This document shows positions 16,584-26,211 of a stretch of 64,000 nt of DNA, piece by piece. Location: positions 310,001 through 374,000 of the forward strand of contig NZ_FTNY01000001.1 in NCBI RefSeq assembly GCF_900156575.1. Direction: 5' to 3'. The stretch's first letter is position 1, and every line of letters starts with the position of its first letter. The position numbers and the translations under genes are program-made. Under the pieces are notes generated by a model. That model worked only from the letters and a program-made list of their open reading frames with translations, did no database searches and was not told where the DNA came from. Origin of the DNA: Chryseobacterium shigense (GTDB lineage Bacteria; Bacteroidota; Bacteroidia; Flavobacteriales; Weeksellaceae).

Positions 16584-17750
16584 TTATTTTCTCCTTCTTT
16601 CAAGTTCTTTTTTGATCAGCCCAAGCTCTCTTCCCGTCTGTCCTGCTACAGAAGTATTCTCTCTTGCTCTTCTGGTAAGATAAGGGACAACATCTTTTAC
16701 AGGTCCATATGGAAGGTATTTAGCTACATTATAGCCTTTATCCGACAGATAGAATGAGATATTATCACTCATGCCGTAAAGTTGTCCAAAATAGATATTC
16801 GGATTGCCATTTTCCAAAGATTTTTCCTTCATTTTATCCATGATCAGTTCTGATGAAATCTCATTATGGGTACCAAAAAATGCAGATACTTTATCTAAAT
16901 GATTCATCACAAAATCAATACCGGCATTATAATTTTTGTCTGAAGCTTCTTTAGTAGGCTGAATAGGATCTGCATATCCTTTTTCTGCAGCTCTTGCTCT
17001 TTCCTTCTCCATATAGGCTCCACGAACAATCTTATATCCGATGAAATAATTCTTTTCTCTTGCTCTCTGAAGATTTTCTTCCATATATTCCAGTCTCCCC
17101 GTTCTGTACATCTGGATGGTATTCCAAACGATCGGTTTTTCTTGGTTATATTTCTCCATCATCTCTTCGCAAAGTTGATCTGCCGCATCCTGCATCCAGG
17201 TTTCTTCGGCATCGATCATTACTTTTTTATTATTTTCATGACACAGTTTGCATACTTCATCAAATCTTTTTACGACTCTTGTCCATTCTTCTTTCTGACT
17301 AGAAGTAAGTTCAGCACCTTTTCCTACCGCTTCATAAAGATCAATTCTTCCAAAAGCAGTTGGTTTAAATACAATAAAAGGAATTGCCGGATTTCCTACC
17401 GAAAACCTGATAATATCTTTAATCTCCTTGCACACTGCATCAAACGTCTCTTCATCTTCCTTTCCTTCAATGGAGTAATCGAAAATACTTCCTACCCCTC
17501 TTTTGAAAAGCTGTTTTACCACTTTCATACTTTCTTCACGGGTTTCTCCTCCGCAGAACTGCTCAAACAAAGTGCTTTTTACAATTCCCGTTACAAAAGG
17601 AAAATTGTTGTGTACTGTAAAATTAAGGACAGAAGTTCCAAGACTGGTAAGAGCAGGCTGTTCAATCATTTTAAACATCCAGTAGGCCTTTCTCAATTGT
17701 GCATCAGACTTGTCTGCAAATGCAACTTTAGTATCGTTAAAAATGGGCAT
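16584..17750 (-). CDS. Proline dehydrogenase
   Basis: A 388-residue FAD enzyme that oxidises proline to pyrroline-5-carboxylate, the first step of proline catabolism. The sequence shows the TIM-barrel features of the stand-alone PutA-type enzyme: KIVRGAYMEKER near residue 245, FFGTHNE near 295, QLYGMSDN near 325, and YLPYGPVKDVVPYLTRRARENT near the end, where the YLPYG and RRxxEN motifs bind substrate and flavin. No aldehyde dehydrogenase domain is fused, so the second step is encoded elsewhere. The gene is monocistronic with its own terminator. Confidence 0.95.
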   Translation of the reverse strand: MPIFNDTKVAFADKSDAQLRKAYWMFKMIEQPALTSLGTSVLNFTVHNNFPFVTGIVKSTLFEQFCGGETREESMKVVKQLFKRGVGSIFDYSIEGKEDEETFDAVCKEIKDIIRFSVGNPAIPFIVFKPTAFGRIDLYEAVGKGAELTSSQKEEWTRVVKRFDEVCKLCHENNKKVMIDAEETWMQDAADQLCEEMMEKYNQEKPIVWNTIQMYRTGRLEYMEENLQRAREKNYFIGYKIVRGAYMEKERARAAEKGYADPIQPTKEASDKNYNAGIDFVMNHLDKVSAFFGTHNEISSELIMDKMKEKSLENGNPNIYFGQLYGMSDNISFYLSDKGYNVAKYLPYGPVKDVVPYLTRRARENTSVAGQTGRELGLIKKELERRRK

Positions 17751-17814
17751 TCCTTTTTATTAAATTTAGTTTTGCAAAGGTAATAATAACCTCAGTTTAT
17801 TTAAAGAAATTTTT

Positions 17815-18744
17815 CTATAATTTATTCTCAATTCCGTTCAATAGCATGGCTATAATTCCTATAAAAACCCAAAATCTTAATATATTGAGGGTAAAGAACT
17901 TACTTCTTCGGGAAGAACTTAACAAAAGATAAATACAAAGAATCATCACAAACAGCCCTCCGGCAAAATAATAGGCCATAAATCCAGAAACACCGGTTTT
18001 GGCAATAAGCTTCATAGAAACAGCCATGGTGATCATCAGTAGAGAAGTAATAATGATCTGGGTATTTCTGTTTTTAAAATAGTTAGGAATTGTGATGTAC
18101 CCAAATGCTTTGTCAACACTTTTGGTAAGCATATCTTTGACAATATCGATGCATAAAAGGATAAGGAAAAGAAAAATAGCCATCAGCATTACCTTCTTGG
18201 AAAAGGTTTCATAATACACCATCATTCCGAAAAAAGGATATAATGTGAGGCTTACAAAAGTAAGATTATTGATGATCAACAGTCTGCTTAATTTGTGGCT
18301 GTAAAACCACATAAAAAACTGATAAACCACAAAAAATACAAATACTTTATGGGAAATCATCCAGGCTACGCCAAGAGAAATAGCACTGAGGACAAGATAA
18401 GCATATAAAAAGTATTTCTGCTTGATAAAGCTTTGAATTCTGGTACGGAAAGGTTTTACTACATGATCTTTTTCAAGGTCATAAAACTGGTTGATAATTC
18501 CGCCCGCCAGAATGGTAATTACTGTACAGAAAATGATGCCGTGTACTTTAAAGTCAAACACAAATTTTCTGAAGGTTTCATCCTGATTGAAAAGGAAAAA
18601 AGTAGATACATACAAAGCAAAGGTAAGCAGTATCGCGACAAAAAACCGGGCACCGATCAGAAAGCCCACGAATTGTGAAAACCTGTAAAATATAGATTTC
18701 GGGATATCGTTTTTGGATTGGAAAGTTTCTTTTTCAGAATTCAT
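17815..18744 (-). CDS. UbiA family prenyltransferase
   Basis: A 309-residue membrane protein with about eight to nine hydrophobic segments. The first Asp-rich motif is NQFYDLEKD (N85-x3-D89-x3-D93), which binds the prenyl diphosphate through magnesium; the second is near DIVKDMLTKSVD at about residue 200. UbiA enzymes attach isoprenoid chains to aromatic or other acceptors in quinone, heme or lipid synthesis. It follows the mevalonate-kinase gene by ten bases on the same strand, so substrate supply and use are probably co-expressed. The acceptor cannot be named from sequence. Confidence 0.88.
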   Translation of the reverse strand: MNSEKETFQSKNDIPKSIFYRFSQFVGFLIGARFFVAILLTFALYVSTFFLFNQDETFRKFVFDFKVHGIIFCTVITILAGGIINQFYDLEKDHVVKPFRTRIQSFIKQKYFLYAYLVLSAISLGVAWMISHKVFVFFVVYQFFMWFYSHKLSRLLIINNLTFVSLTLYPFFGMMVYYETFSKKVMLMAIFLFLILLCIDIVKDMLTKSVDKAFGYITIPNYFKNRNTQIIITSLLMITMAVSMKLIAKTGVSGFMAYYFAGGLFVMILCIYLLLSSSRRSKFFTLNILRFWVFIGIIAMLLNGIENKL

Positions 18745-18754
18745 TCCAGGCTTT

Positions 18755-19681
18755 TTAAAATCTGTAAATCACTTCTTTCTGGAAGCCTTCAAGCATTTTT
18801 TCTGCTTTCGCATAATCTTTGGTAAAGCCAAGTATATATCCACCACCGCCACTTCCGCAGAGTTTCAGGTAATAAGCATTGGAATCGAGCCCTTTTTTCC
18901 AGATGTTGAAAATACTTTCCGGAATCATAGGACGAAAATGTTCATAGGCCCAATGAGAAAGTTTTTTCAGATTTCTGAAGAAAGGATTCATGTCTTTTTT
19001 AAGGAAAGATTCGATGCATGCGTTGTTGTAACGGATGAACTCCTCTTTTAGCGTTTTTCGGAAACCCTCGGTTTTCATTTTTTCAAAGAAAATCTGAATC
19101 ATGGGTCCTGTTTCTCCGGTGATACCACTATCGATAAGGAATATTGCTCCTTTTCCTTCCTCTCCATCCGGGATGGAAACTCGGTCAAGGTTTTCTTTAT
19201 TTTCGATAAGAATCGGCAGATTCATATAACAGATTAAAGGATCCATTCCTGAACTCTTTCCATGAAAATAGCTTTCCATTTCCCCGAAAACAGTTTTTAG
19301 TTTTTTAAGATTATCTTTTGAAATCTGTTCAGGGTCTAATTTTCTGATGGCATATTTTTCGAAAATAGCAGCAACCAAAGCTCCTGAACTTCCTACTCCA
19401 TATCCCTGAGGAATATTGGAATCAAAGAAAAGTCCGGATGAAATATCGTTTTTAAACTGCTTAATATCTAACTTGAAATCATCAGAAAGATCAAGCGTAG
19501 CAAGAAAATCAGAGTATTTCTGCAGATGTCTGTTGGATTTAAGTTCAAATTCAGAACTCAAATCTGAGAATTTTAAAGTTCCTTTGTAGAAACTATAAGG
19601 CACTACAAGCCCCTGGGAGTCTTCAATCATCCCATATTCTCCGAACAGAATTATTTTTGCATAAAATAGAGGGTTCGTCAT
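18755..19681 (-). CDS. GHMP kinase, probable mevalonate kinase
   Basis: A 308-residue kinase of the GHMP superfamily. The ATP-binding motif 2 is PQGYGVGSSGA (91-101), motif 1 is KIILFGEY near the start, and motif 3 is KLCGSGGGGYILGF near the end. Flavobacteria make isoprenoids by the mevalonate route, and the YAKIILFGEY start is shared by mevalonate kinases; phosphomevalonate kinase is an alternative. The start MTNPLF at 19681 is preferred to a longer frame beginning in AT-rich DNA. A UbiA prenyltransferase follows by ten bases. Catalytic Asp is probably in GMDP. Confidence 0.8.
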   Translation of the reverse strand: MTNPLFYAKIILFGEYGMIEDSQGLVVPYSFYKGTLKFSDLSSEFELKSNRHLQKYSDFLATLDLSDDFKLDIKQFKNDISSGLFFDSNIPQGYGVGSSGALVAAIFEKYAIRKLDPEQISKDNLKKLKTVFGEMESYFHGKSSGMDPLICYMNLPILIENKENLDRVSIPDGEEGKGAIFLIDSGITGETGPMIQIFFEKMKTEGFRKTLKEEFIRYNNACIESFLKKDMNPFFRNLKKLSHWAYEHFRPMIPESIFNIWKKGLDSNAYYLKLCGSGGGGYILGFTKDYAKAEKMLEGFQKEVIYRF

Positions 19682-19826
19682 TTTGACAATAAATCTTTTT
19701 ACAAAGTTAAAATTATTCCGCTGAATATAAGCAAAACCCAAGCCGAAATGCAATTTATTTGCATAGAAAAATTATTTTCCTTTTGATTAAACCCAAAAAA
19801 GCATGCTATTTTATTTAAATAAAGCA

Positions 19827-19851
19827 AAAAGCCTGAATTCATCAGGCTTTT
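19827..19851 (-). terminator. Hairpin between the metalloprotease and mevalonate kinase genes
   Basis: AAAAGCCTGA/TCAGGCTTTT stem with a five-base loop and a T-rich minus-strand flank. It probably ends the metalloprotease transcript, although it is about 160 bases past its stop. The 327 bases from 19682 to 20008 hold no convincing gene; a second, bulged hairpin lies at 19935-19969. Confidence 0.55.
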
Positions 19852-20008
19852 ACTATTAGGTTTGAAGAGGCGAAAATGCATCTCAGAAGTTACGATTAGA
19901 CCTGCCATTTTCTTTCAGTTGATAGAATTTGGTGAGACCACCTAAAAAAAATGAAAACAGGTGGTGTCTACTCTATTTTAGACATCAATAACTTCCCTAC
20001 ATCTATCA

Positions 20009-22180
20009 TTATTGTTTGATTAATTTTTTATTGACAGTCTGCTTATCTGTTTCCACGGTTACAATATAATTTCCGGTCTGAATAGATGAAACATTTACTT
20101 CCTGTTTATTTCCTTTCAGTGAAGATGCAGACATCACAAGTCTTCCTGCTTCATCATATATTTTATAAGATCTTAAGACGTCTTTCGACGAAATAACGAT
20201 CATATTTTTAGCCGGATTCGGATAAATACGTATCACATTATCATTTTTAGTGACCTCATCAATCCCCAGAACATTGCATGAAAAATTAACTTTCCATCCA
20301 TTATCCGTCACCCCGGGATCAGATACAAACTTTACCGTAATGGCTCCGGAAGAATGAGTAGAAGTGAAAGGCCCAGGTATTGTGCTCCCTGTAAGATTAT
20401 TGCCATTAGCAAATACAGGAGAAGCAGTAGAAGGTCCGTTATAGATAGACATAAAATCATAGTCCTGCTCTAAAGCAAATTCTGTAAAATTCATCGTCAG
20501 CGCTCCAGAAGAAGGATAAAATGTTTTAACAATGGTTTCGTTATTTTCATATCCTGCAGTCTGGCCTCCTGTATCTGTAAACAATGCGCCATCACACCAT
20601 GCTCCATCGGTAAGAAATAGTTGAGTTCTCTCATAAGCATTGGATCCGGAACAGTTCGTGCCTACCGATAATTTGTAATACGTTGCAGGCTGAAGGTTGC
20701 TAAAATTAAGTGCCTGAGCATTTGTATTTCCTGATTGTACAAGGGAACCGTCTGTTTTGGTCAGTTTATATTTCCACGATGCCGACACTGCATCATTAAA
20801 TGCTGCATTAGCGGAAACCTGTGTAATATTTGATATGTTCATTTGCGTAATGGTAGATTCACATGCGGTGGTACAATTGGTTCCCAGACATGGTTTTGAC
20901 TCAACTGTGTTTCTGATCAAAGCAGCGGGCTGCGGTCCGAATCCATTATTAAAACTAATTCCTACTCCAGAAACAAGGTGACAGTAGCTCATGATAGATC
21001 CTTTAACCGCAGTTGAAGGAATAGGCCCCGTGCATCCTTCGCTATAACCAGCCTGAGCTCCGCATCCGTCAATTGCGGTATTATTTCCGTTCCATGCACA
21101 GGCATGTGTATGCGGAGATCCTAAGCTGTGTCCCATTTCATGGGTCATCGCCTGAATAGTCCATGAATATACCGGAACATTAGAATAGGTTTGTGAAATT
21201 CCTGAATAGGCATGTTTGTATGTTCCACACAAAGAGTTAACATAAGCTACGCTGGTAGTGGCCGGAGCATTAATTAAATGGGCAAGATCACCGTTAAAGG
21301 TCTGTCTGTTATTTCTGAAATTAGAAAGATTATTATTGGGAGTTCCGGTGTAAGGGTCCTGAGTAGTCCAGATAAAAATTTCATTCAGGGCTACTTTGAT
21401 CTCATCATTGCTGTATAGTGTTGCAATATTGTTATGGATAGCTGTCAGCCAGTTGGTGGTATTGGTTACGTCGGAATTATTATTTTGATAAGGTTTAAAA
21501 CAAACTTCATAATAGATTCTCACACAATTCTCCGTCATGGCTTTTTTGCCAGCAGCCGGATTGAATGAAATATTTTTCGCCTGATTTTCTTTTAATTCAT
21601 CTACACCACACACAAATGGGTTAGCTCCTGTCAGTTTTGATTCTGAATAGCTTACAAATTCTTCAGCATTTTTCGCTTTTCCAACAACTACATTTCCAAG
21701 CTCAGAAGTAGAAGCCACCCCTACAATATCACCGTTAAAGAAACTGAAAGCTGCAATCGAAGTATTATCTCCTTTTACAATTCCCATATAGTAGGCTCCA
21801 GGAGTATAGTTTACTATTTCTCCCTTATTGGTCACCACTTTGAAATCATTGGTGAAAATCTGATTTTTATAAAGCTCTACAGTAATCTGCTTATCTCCTT
21901 CAAAAGGAAAGCTTATTTCAAGGTATTCGGGTTTTTCATTAACCAGTCTTTTCAGCTCTGCAGATCTAACATTCATGACGGTAATGTCGGTCGCAGCTCT
22001 TTTGTACTCGGAGCGCTTTTGTGGTGCCTTGTTCACGTCAAACAAATCATACTTTTGAAAAGTATTTTTCTCTGCATGATCATCTGAAATTTTTTGTGCC
22101 ACCGGTCTCAATTTTTGAGGAAAACCAAAAATAATGCATTGCACCAGGCATAACAATAGGATTTTTTTTATCATATTCAC
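20009..22180 (-). CDS. Secreted reprolysin-like zinc metalloprotease with T9SS sorting domain
   Basis: A 723-residue exported protease. Order: signal peptide (about 1-21), propeptide to about 215, metzincin domain with zinc motif THEMGHSLGSPH (ligands H347, H351, H357), a fibronectin-like domain (about 430-510), a CUB-like domain (about 525-640), and a sorting domain from IRIYPNPAKNM to VNKKLIKQ. The HExxHxxGxxH motif places it with M12B-like enzymes. Cys191 in FVCGVDE of the propeptide could act as a cysteine switch; that is inference. It should be exported by T9SS and digest extracellular protein. It is monocistronic. Confidence 0.9.
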   Translation of the reverse strand: MNMIKKILLLCLVQCIIFGFPQKLRPVAQKISDDHAEKNTFQKYDLFDVNKAPQKRSEYKRAATDITVMNVRSAELKRLVNEKPEYLEISFPFEGDKQITVELYKNQIFTNDFKVVTNKGEIVNYTPGAYYMGIVKGDNTSIAAFSFFNGDIVGVASTSELGNVVVGKAKNAEEFVSYSESKLTGANPFVCGVDELKENQAKNISFNPAAGKKAMTENCVRIYYEVCFKPYQNNNSDVTNTTNWLTAIHNNIATLYSNDEIKVALNEIFIWTTQDPYTGTPNNNLSNFRNNRQTFNGDLAHLINAPATTSVAYVNSLCGTYKHAYSGISQTYSNVPVYSWTIQAMTHEMGHSLGSPHTHACAWNGNNTAIDGCGAQAGYSEGCTGPIPSTAVKGSIMSYCHLVSGVGISFNNGFGPQPAALIRNTVESKPCLGTNCTTACESTITQMNISNITQVSANAAFNDAVSASWKYKLTKTDGSLVQSGNTNAQALNFSNLQPATYYKLSVGTNCSGSNAYERTQLFLTDGAWCDGALFTDTGGQTAGYENNETIVKTFYPSSGALTMNFTEFALEQDYDFMSIYNGPSTASPVFANGNNLTGSTIPGPFTSTHSSGAITVKFVSDPGVTDNGWKVNFSCNVLGIDEVTKNDNVIRIYPNPAKNMIVISSKDVLRSYKIYDEAGRLVMSASSLKGNKQEVNVSSIQTGNYIVTVETDKQTVNKKLIKQ

Positions 22181-22374
22181 TTAATTAGATCTACAAATAA
22201 ACAAAAAAAATCAAAGTATAGTGATAAATAATTATATTTTCAGGCCAATCTCAATGAAACCGGCAGCAAATATGAATATGCTATTCTATTTCTAAAATGG
22301 AGACCCTATAAAATAAAAAAGGAACTGAATTTAAACATCCGGCCCCTTTGCTATTTTTAATTAAAAAATCTTTG

Positions 22375-22767
22375 TTATTTTTTCTGAACACTATTTCCTA
22401 CTCCTGTTATAGAAGTATTGGGTTTACCTGTTTTTGTAGGTGACTCTTTATAAAAAACTTTATTTGTGGTTCCTTCCAGGACAACGCGGGTTACCTTATC
22501 TACATAGATCGTATTACCCGAACCGGACACTTCAAGTTTCGCGGCAAAACCCTTGATCGTCACCACATTATTTACCCCAGAAACGGTAGCATTACCACCA
22601 TCTGATGAAAAGCTCTGATTGTGTCCTACACCGTCAATTTCAATGTTTTTCCCTTTCTGAGTACTTGTTCCAAATTCAGAATTTGCTTTCGAATTTTTTT
22701 GAGCCTGTGTTAAACCTATTCCTATAAAAAGAATAGATACGATAAGTGTTTTTTTCATAATATTCAT
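22375..22767 (-). CDS. DUF3060 family exported protein
   Basis: A 130-residue protein with a signal peptide (a start at Met4 is possible) cleaved after about residue 22 (TQAQ). The mature part is made of short beta repeats rich in Gly, Asn, Ser and Val: VGHNQSFSSDGGNATVSG, VNNVVTIKG, EVSGSGNTIYVD, VVLEGTTNKVFY. These GxNNxV turns are typical of DUF3060 and suggest a small beta-solenoid in the periplasm or on the surface. Function unknown. It has no obvious operon partner. Confidence 0.75.
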   Translation of the reverse strand: MNIMKKTLIVSILFIGIGLTQAQKNSKANSEFGTSTQKGKNIEIDGVGHNQSFSSDGGNATVSGVNNVVTIKGFAAKLEVSGSGNTIYVDKVTRVVLEGTTNKVFYKESPTKTGKPNTSITGVGNSVQKK

Positions 22768-22893
22768 ATTAATTTTGAGTCAAAACTGCTACAATTAAAA
22801 TGCCAATCATCTGATTAACAATAATAAAAAGAATTAACACATGTTCATATTTTAAAAGATAAAGTATTAAAATATCTATTCTGCATCACAAAA

Positions 22894-22920
22894 AAGGATG
22901 TCTTAAGGTAAGACATCCTT
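22894..22920 (-). terminator. Terminator of the MFS transporter gene
   Basis: Twelve-pair stem AAGGATGTCTTA/TAAGACATCCTT with a three-base loop and T-run on the minus strand, 45 bases after the stop. Confidence 0.75.
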
Positions 22921-22965
22921 TTAATTGTTATTTTGCTAAAATTATATTCAGTATATCAAATTCTT

Positions 22966-24456
22966 TTATAAAGTATCCCTGTCTTTCAACATATTAACTT
23001 TTAAGAATCGGATCAGGACAAGTCCCGTTGCAAAAAATAAAGTCATTGAAAGTGCTGCGATACGCATATTATTGAAATGTTCAATTAATGTTGCAAAAAT
23101 AAATGTCCCGATAATGATTGCTATTTTTTCCAATACATCATAAAAACTGAAATAAGTGGTATTCTCCATAGAATCTTCCGGAAGAAGCTTTGAATAGGTA
23201 GATCTGGACATTGCCTGAAGTCCTCCCATCACCAATCCCACTACAGCCGCCACACCATAGAACTGATATTCTACAGTAGGATTTTCTTTGTTCAGGAAGT
23301 AGGCCCAAAGACAGGCTACAATCCATAATACAATTGCAATAGAGATGACGTTCTTGTTTCCAATCTTTCTGGATAATCTGGAGAATATAACGGCCCCGAT
23401 AATGGCTTCAATCTGAATTACCAAAAGCGTTCCGATAAGTTTATCCTGAGCCAGATTGATTTCACTTTTTCCAAATAAGGTTGCCATTAAGAAAATGGTC
23501 TGCATTCCGACACTGTAGAAGAAGAAACTGGAAAGGAAAAACTTTAAATTTTTATCTTTAAACAATACCCCACCTACTTTAAACAGCTCATGAAAGCTTT
23601 CTTTAGCAATGTCTTTATAAAAGCTCATGTTGTCTTTCAACACCTCAAAGAAACCTCCCTGTTCTTCATGTCTTTTAAAGATATTCTTATAGTTGAGCAG
23701 CACCAGGTCTTTGGGTAATTTCTCTTTAACATCTCCAAACTGAGGAAGGTGCTTGAAAGTATACTGGGAAAAACCGAACCACCAGGCACCGGTCAACAGA
23801 AAGCTTATTCTGGTGAACAAAAGCTGTTGTGCCGCTCCTTTAGCAAAAACCTGAATCAGTACCAGGCAGATCACCACAAGCACTACAGAGCCCAGATATC
23901 CGTACACATATCCTTTGGCGGAAAGTGCATCCTGCTTATCCCGAGTCGCAATATCCGGCAGAAAGGAGTTGTAAAAAACCAGACTTCCCCAGAATCCAAC
24001 ACTCGCGGTAATACTGAACAGAAGGCCTAAAAATACATTATGCATTCCTGTAAACATCGCCAGCCCCATACATGAGGTAGCTCCAAGATAACAGAAAAAC
24101 TGCAGGAATGATTTCTTATTTCCAATGGTATCAGCCAGTGAAGACAGGAACGGAGACAGCAACACGACAATAAAAAACGATATCGTCAGTGAGTATCCGT
24201 AGACCGCATCAGGCTGATATTCTCTCCCGAATATTTTTATCATGTGTCTTACCGGAACATCAATCCACGATTTTGTTTCTTCCACATACTCCTTTTTCTC
24301 GTAAGCAGTAGTGAGTATGGAATAGTAAATAGGGAAAATGGTAGAGGTAATAACCAATGAGTAAACAGAATTCGCCCAGTCGTATACCGCCCAGGCTTTC
24401 ATAATCCGTGGATTATTTTTTATGTTTTGAGGTTGTTGATTCTCAATTTCAGACAT
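22966..24456 (-). CDS. MFS transporter, UMF1/Atg22-like
   Basis: A 496-residue inner-membrane transporter with about twelve hydrophobic segments. The start MKAWAVYDWANSVYSLVITSTIFP is the hallmark of the UMF1 (Atg22-like) family, in which DWAxSxY opens the first helix; GGLQAMSRSTYSKLLPE near residue 410 is the usual helix 10-11 loop. Yeast Atg22 releases amino acids from the vacuole; in bacteria the substrate is unknown. It lies downstream of the thiolase gene but is separated from it by an inverted repeat with a T-rich flank. Confidence 0.85.
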   Translation of the reverse strand: MSEIENQQPQNIKNNPRIMKAWAVYDWANSVYSLVITSTIFPIYYSILTTAYEKKEYVEETKSWIDVPVRHMIKIFGREYQPDAVYGYSLTISFFIVVLLSPFLSSLADTIGNKKSFLQFFCYLGATSCMGLAMFTGMHNVFLGLLFSITASVGFWGSLVFYNSFLPDIATRDKQDALSAKGYVYGYLGSVVLVVICLVLIQVFAKGAAQQLLFTRISFLLTGAWWFGFSQYTFKHLPQFGDVKEKLPKDLVLLNYKNIFKRHEEQGGFFEVLKDNMSFYKDIAKESFHELFKVGGVLFKDKNLKFFLSSFFFYSVGMQTIFLMATLFGKSEINLAQDKLIGTLLVIQIEAIIGAVIFSRLSRKIGNKNVISIAIVLWIVACLWAYFLNKENPTVEYQFYGVAAVVGLVMGGLQAMSRSTYSKLLPEDSMENTTYFSFYDVLEKIAIIIGTFIFATLIEHFNNMRIAALSMTLFFATGLVLIRFLKVNMLKDRDTL

Positions 24457-24491
24457 TTCAATTAAATATTAGTAGCACAAAAATAGAAAAA

Positions 24492-24540
24492 CCATTAAGA
24501 AATCGATTAGAATTTAGAAAAATTATCGATTCCTTAATGG
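24492..24540 (-). terminator. Long inverted repeat, terminator of the thiolase gene
   Basis: Two 16-base arms (CCATTAAGAAATCGAT and its near complement, one mismatch) separated by 17 bases, followed on the minus strand by TTTTTCTATTTTTG, 23 bases after the thiolase stop. Confidence 0.65.
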
Positions 24541-24562
24541 TAAAATATTCTTTGAGAGTATA

Positions 24563-25741
24563 TTACATATTTTCAATCACGATAGCAGAAGCTCCTCCGC
24601 CACCGTTACAGATCGCTGCAGCGCCGTATTTTGCATTATTCTGCTTCAATACATTGATCAGTGTCACGATGATTCTGGATCCTGAACTTCCTAGTGGATG
24701 TCCGATCGCTACTGCTCCTCCGTTGACGTTCACTTTCGATGCATCCAATCCTAAGATTTTATTGTTGGCAAGACCGACTACAGAGAACGCTTCATTAAAT
24801 TCAAAGAAATCAATATCTGAAATCTCTAAACCTGCTTTTTTAAGAGCGATTGGTAAAGCTTTTGCAGGGGCCGTTGTAAAGTTTTCAGGCTCCTGGGCAG
24901 CATCAGCATAAGAAACAATTTTAGCTAAAGGCTTAAGCCCTAATTCTTCCATTTTTTCTTTAGATACAAGGATCAAAGCAGAAGCTCCATCATTTAATGT
25001 AGATGCATTGGCTGCCGTTACCGTACCATTCTCTTTCTTGAATACTGTCGGAAGCGTAGGAAGTCTGTCAAAATTAACCGCTTTATACTCTTCATCTTCT
25101 GAAAAAACAATGGGATCACCTTTTCTCTGAGGAATTTCTACAGGAACTACTTCTTCAGTAAATTTACCTTCGCTCCACGCTTTTGCTGATCTTTTGTAAG
25201 ATTCTATGGCAAAATTATCCTGATCTTCTCTTGAAATGCTATAATCTACCGCACATTTCTCAGCACATACTCCCATATGAACTTTACCGTAAACATCCGT
25301 AAGACCGTCCAGTACCATCCCGTCCAGCATTTTGATATCGCCTAATTTAGTGGCTACTCTTGCGTTATAATAATGGGGAACCAGTGACATGTTTTCCATA
25401 CCTCCGGCAACGATCACATCAGCATCCCCCGCTTTAATAGCCTGTGCAGCCATCGTAACGGCTTTCATTCCTGAAGCACATACTTTATTTACTGTAGTAG
25501 AAGGGGTTTCAATAGACAATCCTGCTCCCAGAGCTACCTGACGGGCCGGTGCCTGGCCTTCTCCTGCCTGCAGTACATTTCCCATATAGATCTCCTGAAC
25601 ATTTTTAGGATCAAGATTGATTTTTTCTAATGCTCCTTTTACAGCAGCAGATCCCAGCTTTGTAGCAGGAACCGTTGAAAGGCTTCCCATAAAACTCCCT
25701 ATTGGTGTTCTTACTGCGGAAACGATGAATACTTCTTTCAT
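24563..25741 (-). CDS. Acetyl-CoA C-acetyltransferase (thiolase)
   Basis: A 392-residue enzyme that condenses two acetyl-CoA or cleaves acetoacetyl-CoA. The nucleophile is Cys88 in NKVCASGMK, the second catalytic pair is His348 in GHPLGSSG and Cys378 in ICNGGGGAS, and NEAF near residue 316 completes the oxyanion pocket. Length and motifs fit the biosynthetic/AtoB type. In this organism it may feed the mevalonate route, whose kinase lies 5 kb away, or the breakdown of short acyl-CoAs together with the flavoprotein etfAB at 31-33 kb. It is monocistronic here. Confidence 0.95.
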   Translation of the reverse strand: MKEVFIVSAVRTPIGSFMGSLSTVPATKLGSAAVKGALEKINLDPKNVQEIYMGNVLQAGEGQAPARQVALGAGLSIETPSTTVNKVCASGMKAVTMAAQAIKAGDADVIVAGGMENMSLVPHYYNARVATKLGDIKMLDGMVLDGLTDVYGKVHMGVCAEKCAVDYSISREDQDNFAIESYKRSAKAWSEGKFTEEVVPVEIPQRKGDPIVFSEDEEYKAVNFDRLPTLPTVFKKENGTVTAANASTLNDGASALILVSKEKMEELGLKPLAKIVSYADAAQEPENFTTAPAKALPIALKKAGLEISDIDFFEFNEAFSVVGLANNKILGLDASKVNVNGGAVAIGHPLGSSGSRIIVTLINVLKQNNAKYGAAAICNGGGGASAIVIENM

Positions 25742-25794
25742 GTGTATTATATTTTACTTATTTTAACGGAATTCAGCCTTACAGCTTTATTGTC

Positions 25795-26211
25795 CTATTT
25801 GTTTTTTTCTTTGATATAAATGACCTCGAACTGATTGCTGTCAATTTTGGACTGTATTTTCACCAGATTATCCTGAGTTTCTACAATTTTATTGTTGAAA
25901 ACATCTCCTATCTGTACAGGATCATTTTTATCTGACTTTTCCAAAACGATGGACTTATAGTTACAGTCATCTATAAAAACAAGGGTAGATTTTATGTAGT
26001 CTTTGCCATTGTTGAAATATTCCGTCTGAACATTATCTTTAATGGTCATATAAAAAATTCCCTCCGGGTAATTGGCGCGCAAAAACTTTCCTGCTCTTAT
26101 GCTTTTGCACTTGGCAGGCTGATCAGGCTTTTCAAACTCTGTATTTTGCGATTTCGCCTGTGAAAATACCAGCATCAACAGAGCGACTGATGCTATTTTT
26201 AAATGCTTCAT
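25795..26211 (-). CDS. Small exported protein of unknown function
   Basis: A 138-residue protein with a signal peptide (MKHLKIASVALLMLVFSQAKS). The mature part has a Cys pair (Cys35 and Cys83) and alternating strands such as GIFYMTIKDNVQTEYF and KSTLVFIDDCNYKSIVL, suggesting a small beta-sandwich. I do not recognise the family. Its ATG overlaps the stop of the upstream membrane-protein gene by four bases, so the two are translated as a unit. Periplasmic or outer-membrane location is likely. Confidence 0.65.
   Translation of the reverse strand: MKHLKIASVALLMLVFSQAKSQNTEFEKPDQPAKCKSIRAGKFLRANYPEGIFYMTIKDNVQTEYFNNGKDYIKSTLVFIDDCNYKSIVLEKSDKNDPVQIGDVFNNKIVETQDNLVKIQSKIDSNQFEVIYIKEKNK

Noticed and set aside
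19699..19908. 69-codon frame upstream of the mevalonate kinase gene
   Set aside because: It crosses a terminator hairpin (19827-19851) and has no recognisable domain or good leader.
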